Positions 12,819 to 27,000 of a DNA stretch of 64,000 bases are shown here, piece after piece. The DNA lies in contig JALJCO010013399.1 in NCBI GenBank assembly GCA_023101725.1, forward strand, positions 1 through 64,000. The letters run 5' to 3'. Under the pieces are notes generated by a model. The model saw only the letters and a program-made list of their open reading frames with translations, made no database searches and was not told the DNA's origin. The translations under genes were made by a program, and so were the position numbers. Origin of the DNA: Atherinomorus stipes (lineage: Eukaryota; Chordata; Actinopteri; Atheriniformes; Atherinidae). Positions within the stretch are counted from its first letter, which is position 1, and every line of letters starts with the position of its first letter.

Positions 12819-14987
12819 GTGAGCCAGCAGCAACCAGTCAGCCCAGTACCGCACACCAGATTCACCAGTCAGCCCAGTACCGCACACCAGATTCACCAGT
12901 CAGCCCAGTACCGCACACCAGACTCACCAGTCAGCCCAGTACCGCACACCAGATTCACCAGTCAGCCCAGTACCGCACACCAGATTCACCAGTCAGCCCA
13001 GTAGCTTCTCAGGACGTCTGCTTAAATAGGAAATGAGAATTTAAGTGTCATTCAGGTCTCTCATGAGTCCGGTTCGGTTCATTAAAACCAGATTAAACAT
13101 GTTCTGCTGTCATTCCCCCCGATACCTATTCAGATACTTGTGCCCTGGTTATCGGCCGATACCACAGTGCTATCGGGAAAATCCCATTGCACCTGCATGT
13201 TATATTGTGGTCTGGTTCAGGTTAAACATGAATAACTGAAGCATTTATTTACCGACGCTGTCCTGCTGGTGACTGAAACACTGACGCAGCACAAACTTAT
13301 TAAAGTTTACTAGAAGTAACGGAAGAAACTAAAATTGAAAAAACATTTTCATTAACTGAATTAAAAATAAAAATGACAGTTTTTAAAAATATATAACTAA
13401 AACTGTGCTGTATCTTTACAAAACTAACTAAAGTTATTACAAAAACATCTTTAGTTGTAAATTTGAGCCTATTTCATACCAAAACGCCGTCGGGCTCGAT
13501 AAGGTGACGTCAGGGACTGGCAAAACCGCAATGCATTGTGGGTCTGGCAAATAGTTAATTACTGATCTTTAATGTTTAAAGGTACAGTGTGTAAAAAATC
13601 AAAGGTCAATGGCAGAAAAATGTGATATATAATTCAAAACTGTGTTTCTATTGATGTGTAATCGCTGCGCCAGAACAGCTGTTATATGAATACGTTCTTA
13701 GAATGAGTCATTTATATCTACTTACTGGGGGGTGCACATGTGGAGGCTGCCATATTTGTTACACCATTTTTACACCTTCATTCCACAGCTCTCCAATACT
13801 AGCATTACCAGCAGTGTCGGAGACCTTTCTGGTTCTGGTACCGGAACGACTGCGGTCAAACAGCTGGTTTGATGTGAAGTCCTGCAGCTTTCCAGGCTTC
13901 ATGTGGAACTGGTCTCTCCCTGCAGGTCCAGCTTTGTTATTCCAGGTCAGCAAAGGAGACAAGAAGGGACGGAGGTTTTACGCCTGCTCAGCCTGCCGAG
14001 ACAGGAAAGACTGCAGCTTCTTCCAGTGGGAGGATGACAAGGTAAATTTAAGCTCATGCTGTCACGATAAAATGTCCCGATACGGCACTGATGAGTCCGG
14101 ATCATACCCGACTGATGACGGCCACCTCGAAGGGCATTATCCCGCCTACGCCATGGTCACTCAGGCTTCCCACATGTTCTGGAAAACTTGGAAAACTTTG
14201 AAAATGATTGAACATTTTTCCAGTCATGAAAAAAAACACATGGAAAATGAGAAAAAGAGTAAAATGTCCTGGAAAAGCTTGAGTTTTCCAAGTTATTTTT
14301 ATAAGAAAATTATTATTCCTCACGCTGCTTCGTCACAGTTCGTCGCTGCTTCATCACCATTTTGTCGCTGCTTCGTCGCTGCTTCATCACCATTTTGTCG
14401 CCTTTTCGTCTCTGCTTCGTCGCTGCTTTGTAGCCGATCATTGCTGCTTTGTAGCCGCGGATCGATGCTTCATTGCAGCTTCCCGCTGCTTCGTCGCTGC
14501 TTTTTAGCTGCTTCGTAGCCCTTTCGTCGCAGCTTTATCACCATTTTGTAGCCTTTTCGTCGCAGTTTCGTTGCAGTGCTGTTGCAACTTTGACGCTGCT
14601 TCGTAGCAGCTGCGTTGCAGCTTCATCGCTGCTTTGTCCCTGCTTCGTCACTGCTTTGTTGCTGCTTCGTTGCTGCTTCATTCCAGTTTTGTCGCTACTC
14701 CGTCGCTGCTTCGTTGCAGTTTCATTGCTGCTGCATCGCTGCTTCGTTGCTGCTCCCTCACGTTTCGTTGCCATGTCCTCACTGGTTACCGGCCACAGGG
14801 GGCAGACCCCCCAAAAGCCGCCCCCCCACCCCGGCCGCGCCCCCCCCCGCCCCCCCCCCCGCCGCTTCTTTCTTTTTTTTTTTTTTTTTTTCTCCCCCCA
14901 CCCCACCCCCCCCACCCCCACCGCCCCACCCACCCACCCCACCCCCCCCCCCCCAACCCCCCACCACCCCCCCCCCCCCCCCCCCCC

Positions 14988-15024
<37 letters not shown>

Positions 15025-18000
15025 ACCCCCCCCCACACCCCCCCCCCCCCCCCCGGACCCACCCCCCCCGCGGGGCCACGGGCCACCGCCCCCCCCCCGC
15101 CCCACGAGCCCCCCCCGCCCCCCGGCCCCCCCCGCCCGCGGCCCCCACAGCGGCCCCCCCAAACCCCCCCCCCCCCACACCACCAAATACAAAACCCCAC
15201 CCCCCACCGACCACACTCAACCACCCCCCCCCCACACACCCCTCCCATCCCCCCCCCCCCCCCCCCCCATTCCCCCTTTTTACTTGGTCACTGTTTCGTC
15301 TCCACCTTGTCTCCTTTTCATCTTCGCTTCGTCACTTCAGCTGGAAAAGTCCTGAAAATGTCCTGGAAAAGTCCTGGAAATGTCCTGGAAAAGTCCTGGA
15401 AAACAACTTCTAGAAAAGAGTCCCTTTTTACAGAAGTAAATATTAAATCAGTTATTAATTTTCAAATGTTTTTTTTTCTTTTAAAATCATAAGTTTTTCA
15501 TCAGAAGAGACTGAGCGGACGAGGAACGTCTCTGTGGACACAGCAGACAGTAATCAGGTCTGATTGGAGGAGGGAAGTCAGATTACGGCATGTTGCATTA
15601 GGGGTAGGGGTCGACCAACACAGATTTTTTTTTAGGGCTGATACCGATATTTTCTCATCAGCCTCAGCCAATGGCGGAAACAACCTGCTGATATTTGGGG
15701 CCAATATTTGAGGCGATACTGCATTTTAAAATTATTATAAAATTAAACGTAATGAAAGATGCAATGAAAACTAATGAAAACTTTAAGATAAAAAAAGAAT
15801 GAAACATTTCAAATTGATATATAAAAAAGAAACTTGTAAAAATATTAAATAGAAACATTAAACGTGATTTTCTTTTCTAATTTTGCTAAATTAATCACAT
15901 GAGATTAAATATATTTGTGTATTTTATGGTGGTACTTCCCTCCTACTTTGGATGAGTGGTGTGCAGTAAGTGGGCTGGTCCTGGTCTGAACCGGCTGCTG
16001 ATGGCTCTGCAGGTGTCGGAGGCTCGGCTGCTGGCCCGAGCAGCGGAGAACGAAGCGAGGAGAGCGGGGTTCACGCTGCAGCAGCGCAGCGGCCGGTGAG
16101 TTGCACCGTCAGACCCGCGGGAAGCTGCCGTCTATGCTCGCCTTTCGTCTTCTTGACCTCTGAGCGTTGTTTCTTCTGATCAGGTTTCAGAAGTTTCTCA
16201 GCCTCCCGGTGGAAGAGAAGAAGTTCTGCCAGGATTGTCAGCTCCTCCTGCTGCCGGCAGAGCGCGGCGCTCACGCGGATCACAGGACCCGGTCCGTCAC
16301 CGCGGCCCAGCTGAGGCGGCCCAGCGTCCTGCTGCGCCCGCTGGACAACAAGAAGAGCAACGCCCAGTACCTGTTCACCGACCGCAGCGCCCACTTTCTG
16401 CTGGACACCCTGGCTGCTCTGGGCTACAGCAAGGTGCTGTGTGTGGGCACACCCAGGTGAGACGGCTGCAACGTACCCGCTAACACTGATGGCCAAGCAG
16501 CCAATCACACCGCAGCATACCTGCTAACACTGATGACCAAGCAGCCAATCACACCGCAGCATACCTGCTAACACTGATGACCAAGCAGCCAATCACACCG
16601 CAGCATACCTGCTAACACTGATGGCCAAGCAGCCAATCACACCGCAGCATACCTGCTAACACTGATGACCAAGCAGCCAATCACACCGCAGCATACCTGC
16701 TAACACTGATGACCAAGCAGCCAATCACACCGCAGCATACCTGCTAACACTGATGACCAAGCAGCCAATCACACGGCAGCATCTAGTCACGTAAACATGA
16801 AGATGACCAATCACACGGCAGCATCTAGTCACGCAGACATGAAAACGACCAATCACACGGCAGCATCTAGTCACGCAGACATGAAAACGACCAATCACAC
16901 GGCAGCATCTAGTGACGCAGACATGAAGACGACCAATCACACGGCAGCATCTAGTCACGCAGACATGAAAACGACCAATCACACGGCAGCATCTAGTGAC
17001 GCAGACATGAAGACGACCAATCACACGGCAGCATCTAGTGACGCAGACATGAAGACGACCAATCACACGGGTTCCAGCCCTCTCACCTCGTTCCCTGGTG
17101 CTGATCAAACTGATATAAACGACATTTACATTTATTTATCACGTCAACGTCTCCGTGAACTTTTTATTAAGTCTTCACGTTCATACAGGTCAGGTGTTCT
17201 CCTCAGTTAACAGCTCATTCTCTGGGACATTTTCACTCTATAAAATCACACTAAAAGACATTGCACAGCGTCACCATGGCAACATGAAAGTATCTAGTTA
17301 AATCCAGCTGTACTGATCGCTGCCGTCTGCTTCAGGCTGCAGGAACTGATCAAGCTGAGAAACCTGGAGCCCAAACACCAGAAGATGAGCAGTCTGCTGC
17401 TGGACATCGATGTCAGGCAAGTGTCCTCCCTTCGACCATCATCATCCTCATCCTCATCCTCCCGCCTCCTTCAGCATTCAGATGTCAGAGCCGCACATTT
17501 ACAGGAGGACTTCAAGTCCTTGGGCAACACAAAACTCCATGTTACCCTGATCTTTTCACTCATGTGATTCTAGAGGAAACAGCACAGCATGCTGCACCTG
17601 GCTGCAATGTGCTGCTGTCGCCACCAGGTGGCACCGTTTCTCCAGCGTATTGCACATGGCTGCAATGTGCTGCTGTCGCCACCAGGTGGCACAGTTTCTC
17701 CAGCGTATTGCACATGGCTGCAATGTGCTGCTGTCGCCACCAGGTGGCACCGTTTCTCCAGCGTATTGCACCTGGCTGCAATGTGCTGCTGTCGCCACCA
17801 GGTGGCACCGTTTCTCCAGCTTCAGTGACGCAGCATTTTCTAAAGAAAAATATTCCTTTAATTTTGAAAACAAAAAACAAACCCTTTTAAACCAGTTATT
17901 CCTCATTTCTGTAACATTCAGAGTTTATCATGAACTCCAGTTCCAGGGCCAGAACATATGACAACAGAACGTCACTTTGTTAAAATACATGCAAACATAC

Positions 18001-21000
18001 TAGTGGTGCACGATAATTATCGACCTCATCATAATCGGGCCGATTACAGGAAATTATTACACCATTCCGATAAGTCCAATATCATCACAACTTCCCCCGA
18101 TAACGTATATATTTTACTTAACAACATTTTTAGGAGTTATTATTGATTAAAATATTTCTTGGAAGCTACATATTAACAGTATAAAAATAAAAATAGCTAA
18201 AACAGTTGCAGTATTACATCAAGTGAAAGATTATTTGAATAAAAATGCTCTTTTTTTATTATATAATTCTTTAATTGTTCCATATCTGACCTATTATATA
18301 GAAATTAGGGAACTAACATAAAACACAAACACTAAAGCAGCTTTCATTTAAAAAAAAAAAGCAGTAAGAATCATAAGCAGAAGTTGTTATAGAGATTTAG
18401 GGATGCACAATATTGGAATTTTGACCAATATCTGATATGCTGATATTTTAAAACTCATGTGGCCAATAACCAATATCAATACCGATATTAAAGCTTAAAA
18501 AAAATTGTAGTGTTATCTGTTTCCGACGTTTTGAAAAATAGGGATGGGAAAGAATATTTATACAAATCTATGTTTAAAAACACGGCATCTGTCTATTTTA
18601 ATGACAAAATCTCGCGAGATTTCATTGTTCTGTTATAAAATCTCACGAGATTTCATGAGTTCTCGCGAGATTTTGTAACAGAATTATAAAATATTGATAG
18701 AATAAGATTTCAATTCTAAAATCAGTCGATATTGCGTTTTTCTTCTTCAAAAACTTCTTTTTTACAGACTAAAACTTCTACTAGGGGTGGAAAAAAATAT
18801 CATTACACTGAAATATCGCAATATTTTCATATGCTGATACCATATTGACATTTAAGAATGCGGTATCGTACAAAATCGTACGATATTTCATTGTTCTGTT
18901 ACGAAATCTCCCAAGAATTCACGAAATCTCGCGAGGTTTTGTAAGTGAAATAGATCGATCCTGCATTTTTAAATATCAATATGATATCAGCATATAAAAA
19001 AATCAGTATTTCAGTGTATCAATATTTTTTCCCACCCCTACCAAATATCCCCTGTCTCTGGGTATTATTTTTTGTTTTGTCTCAGCGAGTAAAGAAAATC
19101 CAGGTTGTTCTGGGATATAACGCACAAAACCTATTAGTGTTGTTTGACCAACTGTCATTAAGTTTGACTTGTTCTACGTAACACAAGTTGAGGTATTTTT
19201 TAAATTTTGCTCAAGGAATGAATATTACATCATTTAATTTCAGCTTTAATATCGATATCGGTTATTGGCCAGTTTTAAAATTCCAAAATTGTGCATCTCT
19301 ATTATCTGTGAAAGTTGGGAAGTTCTGGTTGCAAGTTGGCCTGCAGCTGTTGAGACATCAGTGGACTACAGGAGGAGCTGGAGCAGCCGCTTCAGAACCT
19401 GGAATCTCTGGCTTCTCTGGAAAAACGAGGCCACGCTGTCATCTCCGTCAGACTGGTTGGGAAAACGACTGACTGGACTGGTGGAACTCCAGGTGGTTGG
19501 GCCAGACCTGGGTCTCCGTGGGCCTCAGGAAGCGTACGGCGGGGTACAGAGGCTGGGTGAACTGGTGGTGGGCCCTGTCGAACACCGGCGTCACGGCTGC
19601 AGAGAAGCGCTGCAGGACGGCCATGGCGTCCGCGTCGTAGAAGGTCAGCTGGCCCTTATCGTAGTCCACCCACACCCCCACCCTGCCCACCGGACTCTGC
19701 CCGACCCCCCGGCACGCCACGTGCCGGTCGTTGTGCCAGGCCGACAGGTTCTTGTTCCTGAGCTCCACGCACCACGAGTTCCTGTTCCGGCCCAGCTTGG
19801 CGCCCTTGTCCCGGCCTTTCCTCTCCAGGCTGCCGTAGGCCACGCCCACCGCCCAGGCCGAGCAGCAGCGCACGTCCACCTCCCAGTACCTCTGGCCTCT
19901 GCTGATGGGGGGCTGCCCCAGCGCGCAGCACGCCTTGTCAAACTGGAGAGGGTGCTCGGGACCGGGACGGGCAGAGCCGGTGAAGAACAAGCCCCGCCCA
20001 CTGGAGGTCACCGTGATCTGTGAATGGCAGGTCTGCCTGTCAATCACAGTGGGGGCGGAGTCTGAAATCACACAGATGATATGTCAAATTCCATGTTTAA
20101 AGTAACAGGGTACAAAAAGAAAGACGAGTTCTGTGATCCGACGCATTTTAAACCATTATCACCTAAATATCGACCAAACATCAGCCCATTATCGCCCTTT
20201 TATCACACCAATATCAACACAATATCAACTTATCACTCCAGTGTCACATTATCTCCCCAATACCAACCCATCATTAGGGATGTTGGGTTGTACAGGCTTT
20301 AAAAGTGAGTATCGGACATCGGTCACCCCACCAATATTTAACCGATATTTAACTGATCAGCTGTTGTTTATAAAGTCTAAAAAAAAACAACCAACTTCTT
20401 CTTCAAAAACTTCTTTTTTACAGACTTGAAACTTCTACAGACTAGGGTTGGGAAAAAATACTGATACACTGAAATATCGCTATATTTTCATATAAAGGGG
20501 AAAAAATCAAAGGGAAGAAAAAGAAGGGGGAGGAGGAGAAAGGGAAAGGCCCCGCCCGACCGATATATGGGGCCAAAATAAAAGGAATGGAGGACAGGGG
20601 GGGGGTACGAAGGGGGAGGGAAAAAAAAAAATAAAGAAAAAAGGGAAAGGGAAGAGAAAATATATAATAAAAAATATAAAAAAAAAAAAAAATAAGATTT
20701 TCTATTATTTAAATTAGCAAAAAAGAGAGAAAAAAAAGGAAGAGAAGGACGCTGATACCATATTGACATTTAAAAACGCGGTATCGACCTATTTTACTTA
20801 CGGCATCGGACGATATTTCATCGTTCTGTTACGAAATCTCACGAGAATTCATGAAATATCGTGAGATTTTGTAACTGAACGAAAATCTTGCAAGATTTTG
20901 TAGGTAAAATAGATCAAAACCACGTTTTCAAATATGGATTTGATATTGACATATGAATATATTGCGATATTTCAGTGAATCGATATTTTTTTCCACCCCT

Positions 21001-24000
21001 ATTTTTCAAAGTGTCGGAAACGGACAACAAAACTGCTATTTGGAATGACTGCTTACTTTTTTCAGCTTTAATATTGGTATCGGCCACATGAGTTTTAAAA
21101 TATCTGCATATCGGATATTGGCCAAAATTCCAATATCATGCATTCCTACCCAACATCACCTCAATATCACTCCAGTATCATCCACTCTTTCTATCCATCT
21201 CACTATTTCTCTGAGGCTCCACTGATTCTTTTTCTTTTTTTTCCATGTGTTTATATTGCCGCTCTGCAGGGCATGTTGCTAAAAGTGATGTCGTCGACAC
21301 GTAACGACACAATAGATTGGAAAGCTTAGCCTTCATGTGGCAGGGTGAACTGCATGGGTGGGTGGCAGAGTTGAGCCAAGGGGGCAGAGCTTCTAAAAGC
21401 AGGGTGGAGAATTGTTTGTCATTTTCCCGCTGACTCGACACACCTGGGAGCAGCAGAGGCCTGTATGGTGGTTTATGTGGTGAGGACAATTTTGGAGTGG
21501 TTCTGCTTATGAAATAGCCAAGATTAAAGTTTTTAGTCACCTCCACTATTGGGAGAATGAAGGTGGGCACCTTTGCTCCAGCAAAACCAGTTCTTTAAGT
21601 GATCAGGTATCAGTATCCACTGCTTTTCCCATCCTCAGGTCTTTTGAGTTTGTTATGCTTGATCCATGGAATGGGCCAGTTTTGTTGGTTTTGTTTAGGA
21701 CATAAGCTGTATTAAGGGGAGGGGTCCTACAGGAGAGTGGAGTTTTCTTGTGGTGTGTTTTGAGTTGTTGAATTATTGGTTTGTTTTTGGGCTAAAGTCC
21801 ATGCATGATTTGTAACTTCTCTCCTGGGCCTTCCTGATAACCAGCCTTGTCTTTTTATTTTCTTTTGTTTGGTCCATTTCTTTGGTCAGCCAAATCTTGA
21901 TGATCACTCCACCTACTGGCTATATATATTAATATCCCATTTAGAAACCACCATTTTTAGGCTTTTTAAATTGTGAAATAAATTGTATATTTTTGTACAG
22001 TGGTCTCTGGTTTCAGTTCATTCTGAAGTTGAGGTTCTTACCACTTGGTCACATTCAGATACAAAGTGTTGTTCAAGCTACTGTAGTTTTTATTTTAGAA
22101 CCATTTAATCAGGATTATGTAAACGGGAACTTCCAGCTGTTGCCCACGGCCACTCTTTTAAGGGTTAATAAAAAATAATCAAGATTTAAAACAAAGTACA
22201 AAATGGACACCACGATTCCTCACAGAGGTGCAAATATTGGGCCTTTTCCATTAGCACAGGTCAGCTCAACTCACCTAAAACTCAACTCAATTCAACTTAG
22301 CTTGGTAGCTTCACAATGGAGCCGCTGCCACGTACTAGTGCAACACAAATGACAGCAGCAACAGTTCACACTCCCCTACCAGTAGGTGGCGGTAACGCAC
22401 CTCATTAATTGTTAGTAGCCGCCAGTAAAAACAACACAGAGGGAAAAGACAAGAAGAAGTATAAGGAGAAAGTAACATGAGAGGGAATGAATGAGATCAT
22501 CAGTGACACCAGTTGTAGATGAATTCATGTGGTGCAGGTGGTAGCAATCTTGCCTTATAACCTGGAGATCTCTGGTTCAACACCCTTTTCAGCCGAATGA
22601 AATTTTTTTTTAATGGGGTGACATGGAGGTGATAATGGGGTGATATTGGGTTTATAATGGGGTGATATGGAGGGGATAATGGGTTGGGGGAGGAGGGATA
22701 TTGGGTTTATAATGGGGTGAAATGGAGGTGATAATGGGGTGATATTGGGTTTATATTGGGGTGAAATGGAGGTGATAATGGGGTGATATTGGGTTCATAA
22801 TGAGGTGATATGGAGGTGATAATGGGGTGATATTGGGTATATAATGTGGTGATATGCAGGTGATAATGGGGTGATATTGGGTTTGAAATGGGGTTTATGG
22901 AGGTGATAATGTGGTGATGATGAGATGATGAAGGGGTGACATTGAAGTGATAATTGAGTATATGGAGGTGATAATATGATATTGAGGTGATAATGTGGGA
23001 GGTGATTTTGAGGTGATAATGGAGTGATATTGAGGTGACAATCGGGGTGATATGGAGGTGACAATCGGGTGATATTGGGTTTATAATGGGGTGATACTGA
23101 GTTGATAGTGGGGTGATATTGAGGTAATAATGGGTGATATTGAGTTGATAATGGTGTTATATTGAGGTGATAATGGTGTGACATTGAGGTGATAATGGTG
23201 TGAATTGAATTGATAATGGGGTGAAATTAAGGTGATAATGGGGTGACATTGAAGTGATAATGGGGTGATATTGAGTTGATAATGGGGTGATATTGAGGTG
23301 ATGATGGGGTGATATTGAGTTGATAATGGGTGATATTGAGGTGGTAAAGGGGTGACATTGAGTTGATAATGGGGTGATATTGAGTTGATGTGGGGGAATT
23401 GAGGTGATAATGGTGTGAATTGAGGTGATAATGGTGTGACATTGATTGATAATGGGGTTAAATTAAGGTGATAATGGGGTGACATTGAAGTGATAATGGG
23501 GGATATTGGTTGATATGGGGGATTTGAGGTGATGATGGGGTGATATTGTGTAATGGGTGATATTGAGTGGTAAAGGGGTGAATTGAGTTGATATGGGTGA
23601 TATTGAGTCGATGTGGTGATTTGAGGTGATGATGGGGTGATATGGAGGTGACAATGGGTGATATTGGTTGATAATGGGGTGATACTGAGTTGAAAGTGGG
23701 GTGATATTGAGGTGATAATGGGTGATTTTGAGTTGATAATGGTGTTATATTGAGGTGATAATGGTGTGACATTGAGGTGATATTGGGGAATTGTGATTGG
23801 GGTGATAATGGGGTGACATTGAAGTGATAATGGGGTGATATTGAGTTGATAATGGGGTGATATTGAGGTGATGATGGGGTGATATTGGGGTATGGGGTGA
23901 ATTGGGGGATATGGGGGATGTTTAGGTGATGATGTGGTGATATTGAGGGATGATGGGGTGATATTAGGTGATAATGGGGTGAATTGAGGTGATAATGAGG

Positions 24001-27000
24001 TGATATTGAGTTGATAATGGGGTTAAGGGTGTGGGGGGGGGTATGGGGTGAATGGGATATAGGGGAATTGAGGTGATGATGGGGTGATATTGAGTTGATA
24101 ATAGGGTGATATTGAGTTGATAATGGGGTGATATTAGGTGATGATGGGGTGATATTGAGGTGATAATGGGGTGACTTGAGTTGATGATGGGGGATATTGA
24201 GTTGAAAATAGGGTGATATTGAGTTGATAATGGGGTGAATTAAGGTGAAAATGGGGTGAATTGAGTTGATAATGGGGGACATTAAGGTGATGATGGGGTG
24301 AATTGAGTTGATAATAGGGGGAATTGAGGTGATAATGGGGTGACATTGAGTTGATAATAGGGGGAATTGAGGTGATAATGGGGTGATATTGAGGTGATGA
24401 TGGGGTGATATTAAGGTGGTAATGAGGTGAATTGAGGTGATAATGGGGTGATGTTTAGGTGATGATGTGGTGATATTGAGGTGATGATGGGGTGATATTA
24501 GGTGATAATGGGGTGACATTGAGGTGATAATGAGGTGATATTGAGTTGATATGGGGGGTTTGAGGTGATGATGGGGGTGAATTGAGTTGATAATAGGGGG
24601 AATTGAGGTGATAATGGGGTGACATTGAGTGAGTTGATAATAGGGGGAATTGAGGTGATAATGGGGTGATATTGAGGTGATGATGGGGTGATATTAAGGG
24701 GTAATGAGGTGAATTGAGGTGATAATGGGGTGATGTTTAGGTGATGATGTGGTGATATTGAGGTGATGATGGGGTGATATTAAGGTGATAGTGGGGTGAC
24801 ATTGAGGTGATAATGGGGTGATATTGAGTTGATAATGGGGTGACTTTGAGGTGATGATGGGGTGATATTGAGGTGATAATGGGGTGACATTGAGTTGATA
24901 ATGGGGTGATATTGAGTTGATAATGGGGTTAAATTAAGGTGATGATTGGGTGATATTGAGGTGATAATGGGGTGATATTGAGTTGATAGTAGGGTGACAT
25001 TGAGGTAATGATGGGGTGATAATGTGTTGATAATAGGGTGATATTGAGTTGATAATGGGGTGATATTGAGGTGATGATTGGGTGATATTGAGGTTTATAA
25101 TGGGGTGATCCTTGAGTTGATGGTAGGGTGATATTGAGTTAAAAATTGGGTGAGATTGAGTTGATAATGGGGTGATATTGAGGTGAAAATGGGGTTATAT
25201 TGAGGTGATAATGGGGTGACATTGAGGTGGTAATGGGGTGACATTGAGTTGATAATGGGGTGATATTTAGTTGATAATGGGGTGATTTTGAGGTGATGAT
25301 GGGGTGATATTGAGATGATAATGGGGTGATACTGGATGTGATGGTGGGGTGATATTGAGGTGATGATGGGGTGATATTGAGTTGATAATGGGGTTATATT
25401 GAGGTGATAATGGTGTGACATTGGTTGATAATGGGGTTGATATTGAGTTGATAATGGGGTTATATTGAGGTAAATAATGGGGTGATATTGAGTTGATAAT
25501 GGGGTGATATTGAGGTGATGATGGGGTGATATTTAGTTGATAATGGGGGACATATTAAGATGATTATGGGGTGATATTGAGATGATAATGGGGTGACATT
25601 GAGATGATAATGGGGTTATATTGAGGTGACAATGGGGGGACATTGTCACCTCATTACAATGAGGTGATAATGGGGGAAAATTGAAGTGATTATAGGGTGA
25701 TATTGAGTTGATGATGGGGTGATATTGTCTGCTATGAAATAAATCCACATAAACTTAAGAATCCCTGAGCAGGTTTTGCTTGTTTGGCGTGTAGGTTTTC
25801 ATCTGGACTCGGGTCTTGCGGCCTTGATTCAGCCTTATGCTGGTTTAGCGTGGTCTAGAAATGTCTCACCCAACAGTAAAGTCTTCCTCTGCAGCTGGAC
25901 CTTCAGGTTCCTGGATATGGATGAAAGTGTCTTCAGAAGCGTCTCAAATCTCTCTTGGTTCAGTCTGATTTCCCTCTCTGAAGCGTCGGGCCTTTTTGGA
26001 CTGGAAGAGTCCAGATTAAACAGATTAAAGACCTGATGATTGCAGTTTTGTCCTGATGGTGCAGCAGTTCTGTACCTGAGAGCTTCAGAGAGACCCTGGA
26101 GATGAAACACGAGACATTTGGGTTAAAACCAGGCAAACGCCTTTGAGTATGAAGTACGGATGCACAGTATTGGAATTTTGGCCGATATCTAATAAGCTGA
26201 TATTTTAAAACTCATGTGACTGATAACCAATATTAATACCGATACTAAAGCTGAAAAAAATAATCAGTTATTGCAAATAGCAGTTTATTTGAAAAAATAG
26301 GGGTGGGAAAAATGTTGATGCACTGAAATATCGCAATATTTTTATATGCCAATATCAAATTGATATTTAAAAGCGCGGTATTGATCTATTTTATATATGA
26401 ATCTTGCAAGATTTCATCGTTCTGTAACAAAATTGAATTGAAAAGTGAACTCTCGCGAGATTTCGTAACAGAACGATGAAATATTGCTAAGATTTTGTTT
26501 GTAAAATAGATCGATACCACATTTTTAAATGTCAATATGATGTCAGCATATGAAAATACTGCCATATTTCAGTTTATTGATATTTTTCCCACCCCAAGTC
26601 TTTAGAAGTTTTGTCTGTGAAAAAAAAGAAGCATTTGAAGAAGAACAGGAAGAATTTTTTTTTTTTTTTTTACTTTAGAAACGGCTGGCTGATCAGTTAA
26701 ATATCGGTGGGGTGGCTGATGTCTGATACTCTGTTCTAAGGCCAATGCCAATTGGGGGCCAATTATATTGTGCATCCCTAGAATGAAGTGAAAGCAGTGT
26801 TGTTGACTGACGCGGACCTTCCAGTCCTCCTCTTCTTTGCTGCTCAGCGCTCTCTGAGTCCTGCTGATGCTCTTTGTGACCTGGTCTTGGTGGTCTACCC
26901 ACTTCCTCAGAAGCTGGTCCAGCCTGGTCCTTGTTTGTCTCAGGTCTAGCTCCAGAGAATCCAGGACAGCCTGCTCATCCTGCTTCAGGATGCAGCGCAT

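Noticed and set aside
14473..15492. Proline-rich and glycine-rich frames of 145-339 codons
   Set aside because: They come from the C-rich low-complexity tract and its complement, and three frames are open at once.
19265..20023. 252-codon plus frame
   Set aside because: Antisense shadow of the G/C-rich B30.2 exon. The minus frame has the domain and splice sites.
22795..25748. Histidine/proline-rich minus frames up to 353 codons
   Set aside because: 22-bp minisatellite translations.
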